The notes under the pieces are model-generated. The model did not search any database. It saw only the letters and a list, made by a program, of their open reading frames with translations, and was not told the origin of the DNA. Shown here piece by piece: positions 8,673-16,707 of a DNA stretch of 64,000 nt. This DNA comes from Burkholderiaceae bacterium. Its GTDB lineage: Bacteria; Pseudomonadota; Gammaproteobacteria; Burkholderiales; Burkholderiaceae_C. Position 1 is the first letter of the stretch. The number at the start of each line of letters is the position of its first letter. The stretch spans positions 248,001-312,000 of the forward strand of contig CAJYPV010000028.1 of assembly GCA_913776825.1 (NCBI GenBank), given 5' to 3'. Position numbers and translations under genes: made by a program.

Positions 8673-9875
8673 TCAGGTCGAACGACGGCCCGCCGCGACC
8701 CGCTTGGTTTTGGCGGGCGCACTGACGGTGGAGGAACGTGGCGCAGCGCTGGCCGTCTTGCCGGCCGCTTTCGCCGTCTTGCCGGCTGAAGCGGCTGCAG
8801 CGCCCGCGCGCGTGGGAGCCGCAGACGTTTGACGCGCTCGACCGGCGCTCGTGGACTTGGCTGGCTTCGCGGCGGCCTTGGCAGGGGCCGCGCCGGACGC
8901 ACGCCGGGATGACGAGGAAGCCCCTGCGGCCTTGCCGGAGGCTGCGGCGCGCGGCCGCGCCGGGGCGTCGTCGCTGCCCATGGGCGAGGCGCGTCGCGCC
9001 GTCCCGTGGGCGGCGGCGCCCTGGGCGGCGCGAGAGACCTGTCCGGCGGCCTGGGCGGCTTTGCTCATCATCTCTGCGGGCATGGCGGCGGCTTTGCGCA
9101 GGGTGTCACCCGCAGCATCCAGCCCTTGCTTGACCATGGTGCTGGCCATGTGGCGGGCGGCCTCGGTGCCGGGGTCGCTCATGGCCTGCGTCGCCAACTG
9201 CGTGAATTGCTGGGTGAGGGCGTTCCACCATTGCATCGGGTCCACCGCGGCGGCCGGTCGCTTGGCGCTGGACTTGTCGGACGATTCGGACGCACCTGCG
9301 GCACCTGCCGCGCCTGCCGCACTGGCTGCGCCATCGCTGGCGCGTGGGGCGGTGTCGTCGGTCGCGTGGGAGGAGGTGCCCGCCGCCTGAGACGGGTCGC
9401 TGCGGGTGCTGGCCGATGGGGATGCGGCTTCCGGAGAAGCGCCGCGCGCCGACGCAGCGGGCGACGTCGCCGGGCCGGTGGACGCCGCCCCCATGCCGGC
9501 CATGCCCGACATCCCCGCCGCCGTGGCCTTGGCGGCGGCCGCGCCCGCTTGCGCGGCCTGGGCCCAGGCATCGGGGAATGGTGTGGCCTTGAGCGCGCTC
9601 TTGAGGTCGGTCATCGGCACGTTCATCGCCTGCAGGGTGGACAGCGTCATCCGCTGGACTTCCAGGGCCTGAAGCGTGGCGGCCAGCATGCGGGCGTTTT
9701 GTTCCAGCCAGAACTGCACCGTGCGCAGCTCCTCGATGCGTTTTTCCAGTTCCTGCGGATTGAGCGTGGGCGCCACCCACTGGTTGAATCCCGGAATCGC
9801 CGCGCCGGCGTTCTTCACCAGGCCCTGAAGAAAGTCGAACCCGGGAACGAACTTGCTGAAGCTGGCGTCGGTCAT
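8673..9875 (-). CDS. phaM: Polyhydroxyalkanoate granule-associated protein PhaM
   Basis: 400-residue phasin-like protein. The N-terminal block (KFVPGFDFLQGLVKNA at 8-23, then APTLNPQELEKRIEELRTVQ and FWLEQNARMLAATLQALEVQ at 35-74) is the conserved PhaM domain. PhaM activates PHB synthase and links PHB granules to the nucleoid. The C-terminal third (from about 300) is rich in Ala, Lys, Pro and Ser with KAAAKPAK-like repeats, as in histone-H1-like DNA-binding tails. The middle (about 110-230) is an Ala/Ser-rich low-complexity linker, so the protein is longer than the roughly 260-residue Ralstonia PhaM. The start at 9875 has AGAGGAGA a few bases upstream; the frame stays open further upstream without signal. 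Confidence 0.9.
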   Translation of the reverse strand: MTDASFSKFVPGFDFLQGLVKNAGAAIPGFNQWVAPTLNPQELEKRIEELRTVQFWLEQNARMLAATLQALEVQRMTLSTLQAMNVPMTDLKSALKATPFPDAWAQAAQAGAAAAKATAAGMSGMAGMGAASTGPATSPAASARGASPEAASPSASTRSDPSQAAGTSSHATDDTAPRASDGAASAAGAAGAAGASESSDKSSAKRPAAAVDPMQWWNALTQQFTQLATQAMSDPGTEAARHMASTMVKQGLDAAGDTLRKAAAMPAEMMSKAAQAAGQVSRAAQGAAAHGTARRASPMGSDDAPARPRAAASGKAAGASSSSRRASGAAPAKAAAKPAKSTSAGRARQTSAAPTRAGAAAASAGKTAKAAGKTASAAPRSSTVSAPAKTKRVAAGRRST

Positions 9876-10080
9876 GGTGTCTCCTCTGGGGCGCGCCGGT
9901 TGGCGGCGGATGCAGGGATCGTACGTCTTCGCGTCGCCCACGGACGTGTGTCCCCCGGGATCAGGTGCAAGCGCTTGTGGCCATCGGGGCGATGAGGACG
10001 CTTGGGGGGCGAGACGACAGAGCGACGCGGCGACGGCGCGACGGGCTAAGCGCGCGTCATCCGCGCCGCGCCGCTGCGCC

Positions 10081-10743
10081 TTACAGCGGCAGGTGGTTCA
10101 GGTCCGCCCAGCCGGTCCAGATGATCTGGATGCCGATGCACAGCAGCACGAACGCCATCAGCCGCATCATCACCAGCGTGCCGACCTCGCCCATGCGCAT
10201 CAGCAGCCGGCCGCCGTTGCGGTAGACCAGATACACCACGGCCGCCGTGATCGCCGCGCCGATGGCGGCGACGCCCGCGCCCATCAGATAGGGCAGCGGC
10301 GCGCGCGGCAGTTGCGCGCCGAGCGCAATGGCGGCCGCGATCGAGCCCGGACCGGTGGTCAGCGGGAAGGTGATCGGAAAGAAGCTGCGGCGCACGATCT
10401 CCGCTTCGCTGAGGTCCGCATGGGCGGTTTCGGCCACGGCGGTCTGCACATCGTCGGTCTCGTTGCGGGTCAGCATCACCCAGGCGCTGTAGGCGACCAG
10501 CAGGCCGCCACCGACCCGCACCACCGGCAGCGAGATGCCGAACATGTCCAGCACATAGGTGCCGACCAGCATTGACGCCATGATCACCACCCAGCCATTG
10601 ACGGCCACTTGCCGCGACAACCGCTTGAGCACCTTGTCGTTGCCGCCCGCCGCATTGATGACGATGGGCGCCACGCCGACGGGATTGATGATGGGCAGCA
10701 GCGTCAGGGGCACCAGAAACAGCAACTGCAGGAAGGTGGGCAT
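10081..10743 (-). CDS. MarC family integral membrane protein
   Basis: 220-residue protein with about six hydrophobic helices. Seen: the start of the family (LFLVPLTLLPIINPVGVAPI at about 7-26), a central RRSFFPITFPLTTGPGSIAA and a C-terminal LLCIGIQIIWTGW. This is the MarC/UPF0056 family of inner-membrane proteins, whose function is not established; the old link to multiple antibiotic resistance has been withdrawn. The ATG at 10743 is chosen because it puts the first helix at the N-terminus; the frame extends to 10818 without a plausible leader. It stands alone between phaM and the TraB-like gene. Confidence 0.9.
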   Translation of the reverse strand: MPTFLQLLFLVPLTLLPIINPVGVAPIVINAAGGNDKVLKRLSRQVAVNGWVVIMASMLVGTYVLDMFGISLPVVRVGGGLLVAYSAWVMLTRNETDDVQTAVAETAHADLSEAEIVRRSFFPITFPLTTGPGSIAAAIALGAQLPRAPLPYLMGAGVAAIGAAITAAVVYLVYRNGGRLLMRMGEVGTLVMMRLMAFVLLCIGIQIIWTGWADLNHLPL

Positions 10744-10890
10744 CGCGTCCAAGCGGGGCTCCGAAAAACAAGGGTGAAGAAAAGTCGAAAGAGCCGGTCC
10801 GACGCGGCACAGCCCCAAGGGCCAGGCGTCATCGGCCGCTGACCCTGAACCGAGCGCTCGAACCGCGCCGGGCAGTGTGCCGCAATTGCG

Positions 10891-12147
10891 TCAGCGTGCG
10901 GTCGGTGGATGCACCAGGGTGACCTCGAAGCCGCGCTGACGCAGCAGGTCGGGCAGCGCCTGCGGGCCGGTCATGTGCAGGGCGCCCACGGCCACCAGCA
11001 GGGACTGGTCCTTGCGGTGCAGGCTGGAGACCCGATCCGCCAGGCCGGGATTGCGGCCATCGTTCAAGCGGGTCAGGGCGGCGCGGTCGCGTGCATCGGT
11101 CACGCAATCGCACCAGGACTCGTATTGGGAGAGCCGCCGCAGGTCGCCGCGGTCCCAGGCGCTGACCAGCTCATTGAGCATGCGCAGCAGCGGCTGCGGA
11201 CGCTCCAACTGGCGCAGACCGGCGCGCAGCTCATGGCGGGCCTCGTCCGGGTCGTCGGGAAGTAGGGCATCCAGCTGGCCTTGCAGCGTCTCCAGCGCCA
11301 GCACCGGCAGGCTGCGGTCACGGGCCCAACGGCTGAGCAGCATCTCCTGCCCGTAGCGCACGTCCATGCCCAGCGTGCGGGCCCGCATCAGTGTGAAGGT
11401 GCTCAGGCGCAGCAGCGGATGCAGCGCCTCGACGGCTTGCGGTGCGACGCAGACGGCCCGCGCCTGAGCGGCGAGCCGGTCGTTCAGCGAGGCGTCCAGC
11501 GGCAGCTCCGGCAACGGCGGCATGCGCCAGGCGGTGGTGTCCAGAGGATCCAGTTCCAGCGCCAGGGCATCGACCTGGTCCAGCGCCGCCTTCAGCTTCG
11601 GTCCCGGCGCGGCCCAGGAGGGGCGACCGAGATGCAAGCTGGCGTAAAGGTAGGAGGTGCGGCCATCGCGCTCCAGCCGCCACATCAGGCCGCGGTCGCG
11701 CGCCTGTGCCAGCAGTTGTTCCTGCGCAAGCGGTTCGGGCTCGGAGGGGCAGCGGGCGTCGGTTGAGGCGGCGGGCGCTGTAGGGGCGGGCGATGCGGGC
11801 AGCGCCGGCGAGGCCTTGGCGGCGGTCTTGGCCGAAGCCAGCGCGGCGCTGGCCAAGACCTGGCGCGCACCCACGCTGCGCGACGCCGGCGCGGTCACCG
11901 CCGAGCGGACCTGCGCAGGCGCCATGGGGACGGCCCAGGCCGACGGCACGACGCTGGTCGCAGCCAGCACGCTTGCGCCCAGCGCCGCCAGGACGGGGTG
12001 CAGCGCCGAACGCCAAGGGCGCCACCGACGGCGAATCTCGGTGCGCGGCGCGTGGGACGGGCCGTGGTCAGCGTTGAAGTCAGCGTGGGAAACAGGAAAA
12101 CGAGGCATCTCGGCACGATGCCACATTTCCTTGACGGTGCCTGTCAT
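10891..12147 (-). CDS. TraB/GumN family protein, secreted
   Basis: About 418 residues. An Arg-rich N-terminus and a hydrophobic stretch (SALHPVLAALGASVLAA) look like a signal peptide, then an Ala-rich linker, then a TraB/GumN (PF01963) domain: LMWRLERDGRTSYLYASLHL near its start, ALELD, and the C-terminal VGALHMTGPQALPDLLRQRG. The family resembles metal-dependent Tiki-type proteases; the GxxH/ELD-type motifs are retained, but activity is not proven. The ATG at 12147 overlaps the stop of the AAA ATPase gene (ATGA), with GGGAG just upstream, suggesting coupling. Starts at 12126 or 12108 are also possible, so the exact N-terminus is uncertain. Confidence 0.82.
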   Translation of the reverse strand: MTGTVKEMWHRAEMPRFPVSHADFNADHGPSHAPRTEIRRRWRPWRSALHPVLAALGASVLAATSVVPSAWAVPMAPAQVRSAVTAPASRSVGARQVLASAALASAKTAAKASPALPASPAPTAPAASTDARCPSEPEPLAQEQLLAQARDRGLMWRLERDGRTSYLYASLHLGRPSWAAPGPKLKAALDQVDALALELDPLDTTAWRMPPLPELPLDASLNDRLAAQARAVCVAPQAVEALHPLLRLSTFTLMRARTLGMDVRYGQEMLLSRWARDRSLPVLALETLQGQLDALLPDDPDEARHELRAGLRQLERPQPLLRMLNELVSAWDRGDLRRLSQYESWCDCVTDARDRAALTRLNDGRNPGLADRVSSLHRKDQSLLVAVGALHMTGPQALPDLLRQRGFEVTLVHPPTAR

Positions 12148-14534
12148 TCTCCCGGGGGAGATGTGGGGGGAGCGTCGGCCCGAAACCCCATCGCGCGACG
12201 CTGCCGCACCTCGGGCTTGACCCGGTGTTCGGCCTCGAGCAGCGTGAGGAATTCGTCGGGGGTCAGGGGCTCGCCCAGGATCTCCGCCTGCTGCCGCACC
12301 GCCGCGAAGTCGCCCGGCGTGAGCTGGTCCAAGCGTGACAGCCGCTCCGACCACGGCCCCACCGCGGCAGCGCCGGTCTCCAGCTGGAACAGCCGCTCGC
12401 GCTGATCGGGTCGCAGCGGCTTGAAGCGGATCTTGAAGCTGAAGCGCCGCAGCGCGGCCTCGTCCAGGTCGTCGAAGGCATTGGTGGTGCAGATGAACAG
12501 GCCCGCGAAGCGCTCCATGCCGGCCAGCATCTGGTTGACCTCGCTCACTTCGTAATGGCGCTCGGCCAGGCGCCGGCTGCGCAGGAAGCTGTCGGCCTCG
12601 TCCAGCAACAGCAACGCGTTTTCATGACTCGCCGCCTCGAACATGCGCGCCATGTTCTGTTCGGTCTCGCCGACGAACTTGCTCATCAGATCGCTGGCCA
12701 ACCGGACCATCAACGGCCGCTGCAGTTCCGTGGCGATGTACTCCGCCAGCGCGGTCTTGCCGCTGCCGGGCGGGCCATAGAAGCACAAGCTGCCCATGCC
12801 GCGACGCCGCAATGCCTGCACCAGACGCGGCAGCTCGAAGCGCGATTCGCAATGGATCAGGTCCAGCGCATAACTCGGCGCGGGCACCCGACGCAGGTGG
12901 GCGCTGTCGCCCTGGCCGAGTGCCTTGTCGGCATGGGCGAGCTGACGGGTGATCAGTTGCTCGTTCAGGGCCGCGTCGCCCGCACTCGTGACGCCGGCCT
13001 CCGGGTGGTCGCCGGCCAGTCGCGCGAACCGGACCGCCGTGCGGATCTGCGCGGGCGTCAGGCCGCGCCGGTCGGCGAGTCGCTCGGCGAGGCCGTCCGG
13101 CACCGGCAGTTCGGCCAGGGCCTTGCGGACCAGGCTCAGCCGCGCGCCGGGCGGCGGCGACTTGAGCTCCAGGTGATATTGGAACCGCCGTCGGAACGCG
13201 GGATCGATGTGCTCGATGCGGTTGGTGATCCAGATCACCGGGACCGGGTTGCTCTCCAGAATCTGGTTCACCCAGGCCTTGCCGTTGACCGAGAGCGAGG
13301 TGGGCACGTCCAGCGCCGCATCCAGCCGCGCCATCAGATGGGCGGTATCGCCGCTGAGGTGCGGGAACACATCCTCGACTTCGTCGAACAGCAGCGCCAC
13401 ATCCGGACTCGCCTTCAGGAACACCTGGCTGATCTGCAGCGAGCGGTAACGGTCGCGGCCGCTGAGCGCGTTGCCGTCGCGGTCGGCGGCCTCGACTTCA
13501 TAGAGCGTCAATCCGGCCGCACGCGCGGCGACCTTCGCCAGCTCGGTCTTGCCGGTGCCGGGCGGACCGTAGACCAGCAGGTTCACGCCCGCCTGCCGCT
13601 GCGCCACGGCATTGCGGAGCAGGCGGCCGATGAGCTGCAGCTCGTCGGCGATGAAATCGAAGTCGGTGGCCTGCAGCTCGCTGTCGGTGACCGGACGGGT
13701 GAAGACCGCCATCAATTCCTGCGGCCCCTGGTATTCGCGCATCAACACCGGCGGCAGTTGGTCGCTGACCTTCATCAGGTCGGACAGGTCGGTGATGTTG
13801 TGCTCGGCGATCAGGTTCTCCACCATGCCGACCCGCTCCAGCCGCGAGCCGACCCGCAGGGCTTCCGCCACCTCATGGGCGGGCACGCCGGCCACATCCG
13901 CGATCGCGCTGAAGGCCTCCTGCGCGGTGTTGACCTTGAACTCGACCAGCGCGCCGCGCAGCTCCCGTTGATAGCGGGCCAGCGTTCCATACAGCAGCAG
14001 GGCGCGCTCGGCCGCATTGAGCTGCAGCAGCCGGCCGAGCGCGGCGATGTTCTGCTGCACCAGCGTCGACTCGCGCTGCAGTTGCTGATCCAGCGTCTCG
14101 CAGCTGCAGGCCAGCAGCGCCATCAGATCCTTGGGCTCGTCCTTGATGTATTCATCGAGATAGAAAAACAGCGTCGTTTCCGCGAACAGACCGCGCCACA
14201 CGCCGTGGCGCTGCAGGAAGGCGGTGTCGTTCAGCACGTCGTGGCCGTGCCATTGGGTGTGACCGGCGCAGCGTCGCGCGAGATAGGCGCGCAAGCGGCT
14301 CAGCACCTCCGGCGGCCAGACGAGATGACGGGCGGTGAGCGCCAGCAAGCCGCTGAGATCGCGGCGCGCATTGAACCGATGCGCATGGCGGACCGTCAGC
14401 GTGAGCACGAAGTGCGAGCACATGCGGTCCATGACCGGCGTCTCAGTCAGGCCTGGCGTCATCAGGGGCGAGGGCAGCGACGGTGGCAACGACATGGCCA
14501 TGGGCAGTGCGATCGGGCTTTCAGCAGTCAGCAT
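12144..14534 (-). CDS. Tandem AAA-family ATPase with a novel N-terminal region
   Basis: About 796 residues from the ATG at 14534; the frame runs on to 14669. Residues 1-310 match nothing I recognise. Two AAA modules follow. AAA-1 has Walker A GPPGTGKT (323-330), Walker B LLFDEVED (381-388), sensor-1 like ITNRIEH and an arginine pair at RRRF. AAA-2 has GPPGSGKT (587-594), Walker B LLLLDEADSF (641-650), CTTNAFDDL and RRFSFK. Both look catalytically complete. The architecture is like remodelling ATPases of the Cdc48/Vps4/spastin type, which unfold or extract proteins, but the substrate is unknown. The downstream TraB/GumN gene is probably co-translated. DUF3567 is upstream but separated by its own terminator. 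Confidence 0.85.
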   Translation of the reverse strand: MLTAESPIALPMAMSLPPSLPSPLMTPGLTETPVMDRMCSHFVLTLTVRHAHRFNARRDLSGLLALTARHLVWPPEVLSRLRAYLARRCAGHTQWHGHDVLNDTAFLQRHGVWRGLFAETTLFFYLDEYIKDEPKDLMALLACSCETLDQQLQRESTLVQQNIAALGRLLQLNAAERALLLYGTLARYQRELRGALVEFKVNTAQEAFSAIADVAGVPAHEVAEALRVGSRLERVGMVENLIAEHNITDLSDLMKVSDQLPPVLMREYQGPQELMAVFTRPVTDSELQATDFDFIADELQLIGRLLRNAVAQRQAGVNLLVYGPPGTGKTELAKVAARAAGLTLYEVEAADRDGNALSGRDRYRSLQISQVFLKASPDVALLFDEVEDVFPHLSGDTAHLMARLDAALDVPTSLSVNGKAWVNQILESNPVPVIWITNRIEHIDPAFRRRFQYHLELKSPPPGARLSLVRKALAELPVPDGLAERLADRRGLTPAQIRTAVRFARLAGDHPEAGVTSAGDAALNEQLITRQLAHADKALGQGDSAHLRRVPAPSYALDLIHCESRFELPRLVQALRRRGMGSLCFYGPPGSGKTALAEYIATELQRPLMVRLASDLMSKFVGETEQNMARMFEAASHENALLLLDEADSFLRSRRLAERHYEVSEVNQMLAGMERFAGLFICTTNAFDDLDEAALRRFSFKIRFKPLRPDQRERLFQLETGAAAVGPWSERLSRLDQLTPGDFAAVRQQAEILGEPLTPDEFLTLLEAEHRVKPEVRQRRAMGFRADAPPTSPPGE

Positions 14535-14684
14535 CGTGTGAAACCCGAGGCCCCGGACCCGGGCGCCCCGCCCGACCAGCAGGGTCGAGCCGCCCCATCT
14601 TGGCGCAGGCGATGCTGCGCGACAAGCCCCGAACGCGGCCCGGCCCCGAGTTGGGGACTTGATGCACACCGCAGGCGTTCATCC

Positions 14685-14717
14685 CCCAAAACAAACGGCC
14701 CGCCAAGGCGGGCCGTT
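14685..14717 (-). terminator. Intrinsic terminator, minus strand
   Basis: A perfect 11-bp stem (14694-14704 with 14707-14717) and a two-base loop, followed on the minus strand by TTTGTTTT. It lies about 200 bases past the DUF3567 stop and separates that gene from the AAA ATPase gene. Confidence 0.82.
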
Positions 14718-14817
14718 GCTGAAGCGGGGCTGAAGCGCCGGAGCGGGTCAGCGCTCAGCGATGCGATTCAGCGGAGGAGTGGGCGTCGCCATCGAGCGTA
14801 GGAATCGGGCGTCGCCC

Positions 14818-14856
14818 TCGGACATCGCAATCGGACATCGCAATCGGACATCGGAA
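14818..14856. repeat. 13-bp tandem repeat, three units
   Basis: The unit TCGGACATCGCAA occurs at 14818-14830 and 14831-14843 exactly, and at 14844-14856 with one change. It lies in the 3' untranslated region of the DUF3567 gene. Function unknown; probably a slippage product. Confidence 0.85.
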
Positions 14857-14883
14857 TTGCCTCGACGTCGCGCGCGGAACTTG

Positions 14884-14913
14884 CGCGCCGCGCTTTCGTG
14901 CGTGCGCGGCGCG
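14884..14913 (-). other. GC hairpin after the DUF3567 stop codon
   Basis: A perfect 10-bp inverted repeat (14884-14893 CGCGCCGCGC with 14904-14913 GCGCGGCGCG) with a 10-base loop. It begins at the base after the DUF3567 stop codon on the minus strand. It has no T-tract; it may protect the 3' end of the mRNA or help rho. Confidence 0.6.
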
Positions 14914-15201
14914 TCAGTGCATGACGACGGGTTGCTGCCCCATGTTGGCGTATTGCGAGATGAAGGCGTCCAGGTCGTCCACATCGGGGCCTTGCTCGAT
15001 CAGCGCTTCCACGCCTTCCTGGAACTGCTGGGCCAGCGCGCCCTCGATGAAGATCTCCTTGCGGCTGAACTTGTCCACGATCTCGAAGCCATCGCGTTGC
15101 AGCGGCGGGTGGTCGGGATGCAGGGTGTCACTCAGCGTCGGTGCGACTTCCACATCGAACTGGACCACGATGTAGCTGGGTGAGTCGTAGAGCATGTGCA
15201 T
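14914..15201 (-). CDS. DUF3567 family protein
   Basis: 95-residue cytoplasmic protein of DUF3567, a small family typical of Burkholderiales. Seen: an N-terminal MLYDSPSYIVVQFDV, a central GFEIVDKFSRKEIFIEG, and a C-terminal ANMGQQPVVMH, all in the family order. The ATG at 15201 is preceded by AAAGGAG at ideal spacing. No function is known; it is acidic and predicted to be alpha/beta. It appears to be transcribed alone, with a hairpin at its stop codon and an intrinsic terminator downstream. Confidence 0.88.
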   Translation of the reverse strand: MHMLYDSPSYIVVQFDVEVAPTLSDTLHPDHPPLQRDGFEIVDKFSRKEIFIEGALAQQFQEGVEALIEQGPDVDDLDAFISQYANMGQQPVVMH

Positions 15202-15525
15202 GGGGACTCCTTTGGATCAGGAGTTATGGACTGATGCGCCGGATTCAAGACCGGCGCCCTCAACCAGAACACGACCCGATGGTGGCAGAACTTGTCGACC
15301 ACACCGCAAGCATTTGTGGTGCCAACCGCACAAAGTTCACGACTGATGCCGCGCGTGGCGGCTTTTACAAGGCGATGCAAAGGTCCTGGCAATCGGTCGT
15401 CCCAGGGACATCGGCCCTCGCTGCTGTCCCTCGCTGCTGTCCCTCGCGCTGGCCGATCGGAGACGGTGCACGACAACGCAGTCAGACCTGTTGGCTGGCG
15501 TTGATGGCGCGCCCGCATCGGCGAT
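15202..15525. other. Promoter region of DUF3567; no gene seen
   Basis: 324 bases with somewhat lower GC than the neighbours. No gene is supported. It must contain the DUF3567 promoter on the minus strand, but I find no convincing -35/-10 pair. A short imperfect tandem repeat of CCTCGCTGCTGT lies at about 15415-15450. Confidence 0.4.
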
Positions 15526-16653
15526 TCAACCGCCAGGTGAGGAGGAAGCGTCGCCCTGCGCAGAGGGAACCGAAGACGCGGCGGCCGGGAGTTCGCGGGC
15601 CAAGGTCCATTGCACCTGATCGTCGACGCTGAATTCGATGCGCACCGGCCATCGCGGCTCAGCGCGCGCGAGCCACACCTCCCAGCGCAGGGCGGGACGA
15701 CCCGCGTGGGCCGGCAAGCGGCGCACCAGGTGCCAGGTGCCCGGCTCATGCGCGGCGACGACGAAATCCCACGCACGCGCGCCCTGTGCGCTCGCGACCG
15801 GAATCTGCAGCACCTCGCCCACGGCCAGTGTCGGCCTGGCGGCCACCATCGAGGCCAACTGCATCCACCAGGACAGTCGATCCTGCGTGCCGACGGGCAG
15901 GTCATGGGTCTGAGCGCCGACACGCAGACGTGTGGAGGCCTGCGCATCCGGCGCCTCCTCATCGCGCAGGAATTGCATCGACTCGCGGCGCCGCCCCTGT
16001 TGGGTGACCTGGTGGGTGATCGGCATCAGGCCCCGCGGGCCCCAGCGTCCTTCGCTGTGCCATTGCGGCAGTTCGCGGTCGCCCAGGCGTCGGATTAGCG
16101 TGAAGCGGTAGCGGTCGCCCGAGATCCGCCAATGCAGCCAGGCATCACCGTCCTGTTGCTCATGGCGGAGCTGGAAGTGGAGTTGGCCTTCGCCGGCCGG
16201 AGGCGGCGTCAGCGGGGACATCGCCAGCACCGTCGTGCCAATGGGAATCGATGCCGGCTGCGCTGCGGAGGTTTCGGGTGTCCTAAGGTGCGTGTCGTCG
16301 GGCCGCGGGGGCGACGTGCGCGATGGCGACTGGGGTGCGCCGGGAGGGTCAGCGCGGGCGATGGCCGGCGCCTTGGTGGCCATCGGCCCGGCGGAGGATT
16401 CGAGGGCGGGCGTCGCCGTCGCCGTCACTGTCTCCAGGACCCGCAACTGAACGGACGAGCCTTCGATGGCCAGCACGGTCCGTGGTGAAGCAGGACGCAG
16501 CCGATCGATCAACCAGCCATGCAGCCACAGCGCGAGCAGCAGCGCCAGGCACGGGGCCATCCAGCGCCGTGCGCGCGCCGCCCGGGCCGGACCCGATGGT
16601 CGGTCAGGTGACACAGGTGACAATGCCGGCGCGGACCCCGCGATGGTCTCCAC
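15526..16653 (-). CDS. DUF3108 protein with TonB-like N-terminal anchor
   Basis: 375 residues from the GTG at 16653. After a cytoplasmic Arg-rich start there is one membrane helix (MAPCLALLLALWLHGWLIDR, about 32-51), a long Pro/Ala/Thr linker, and from about 165 a DUF3108 domain (GEGQLHFQLRHEQQDGDAWL onwards) ending in a Ser/Gly-rich tail. DUF3108 proteins are periplasmic beta-rich proteins of unknown role; the single anchor plus proline-rich spacer resembles TonB. The start is chosen because the frame has no better signal upstream; an ATG at 16560 would start directly at the helix. It diverges from the FAH gene at 16708, leaving 54 bases for both promoters. Confidence 0.8.
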   Translation of the reverse strand: METIAGSAPALSPVSPDRPSGPARAARARRWMAPCLALLLALWLHGWLIDRLRPASPRTVLAIEGSSVQLRVLETVTATATPALESSAGPMATKAPAIARADPPGAPQSPSRTSPPRPDDTHLRTPETSAAQPASIPIGTTVLAMSPLTPPPAGEGQLHFQLRHEQQDGDAWLHWRISGDRYRFTLIRRLGDRELPQWHSEGRWGPRGLMPITHQVTQQGRRRESMQFLRDEEAPDAQASTRLRVGAQTHDLPVGTQDRLSWWMQLASMVAARPTLAVGEVLQIPVASAQGARAWDFVVAAHEPGTWHLVRRLPAHAGRPALRWEVWLARAEPRWPVRIEFSVDDQVQWTLARELPAAASSVPSAQGDASSSPGG

Positions 16654-16707
16654 AATGATGCTTTCCCTGGCGCCCACGGGGTCGCCCCGACGCTTTCGAT
16701 CCCTACG

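Larger units (their letters stand above)
14535..14913. other. Interval between the AAA gene and DUF3567
   Basis: No gene supported. It holds the terminator at 14685-14717, three near-perfect copies of a 13-bp unit at 14818-14856, and a GC hairpin at 14884-14913 directly after the DUF3567 stop. The promoter of the AAA gene should lie between 14534 and the terminator but is not obvious. Confidence 0.5.
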
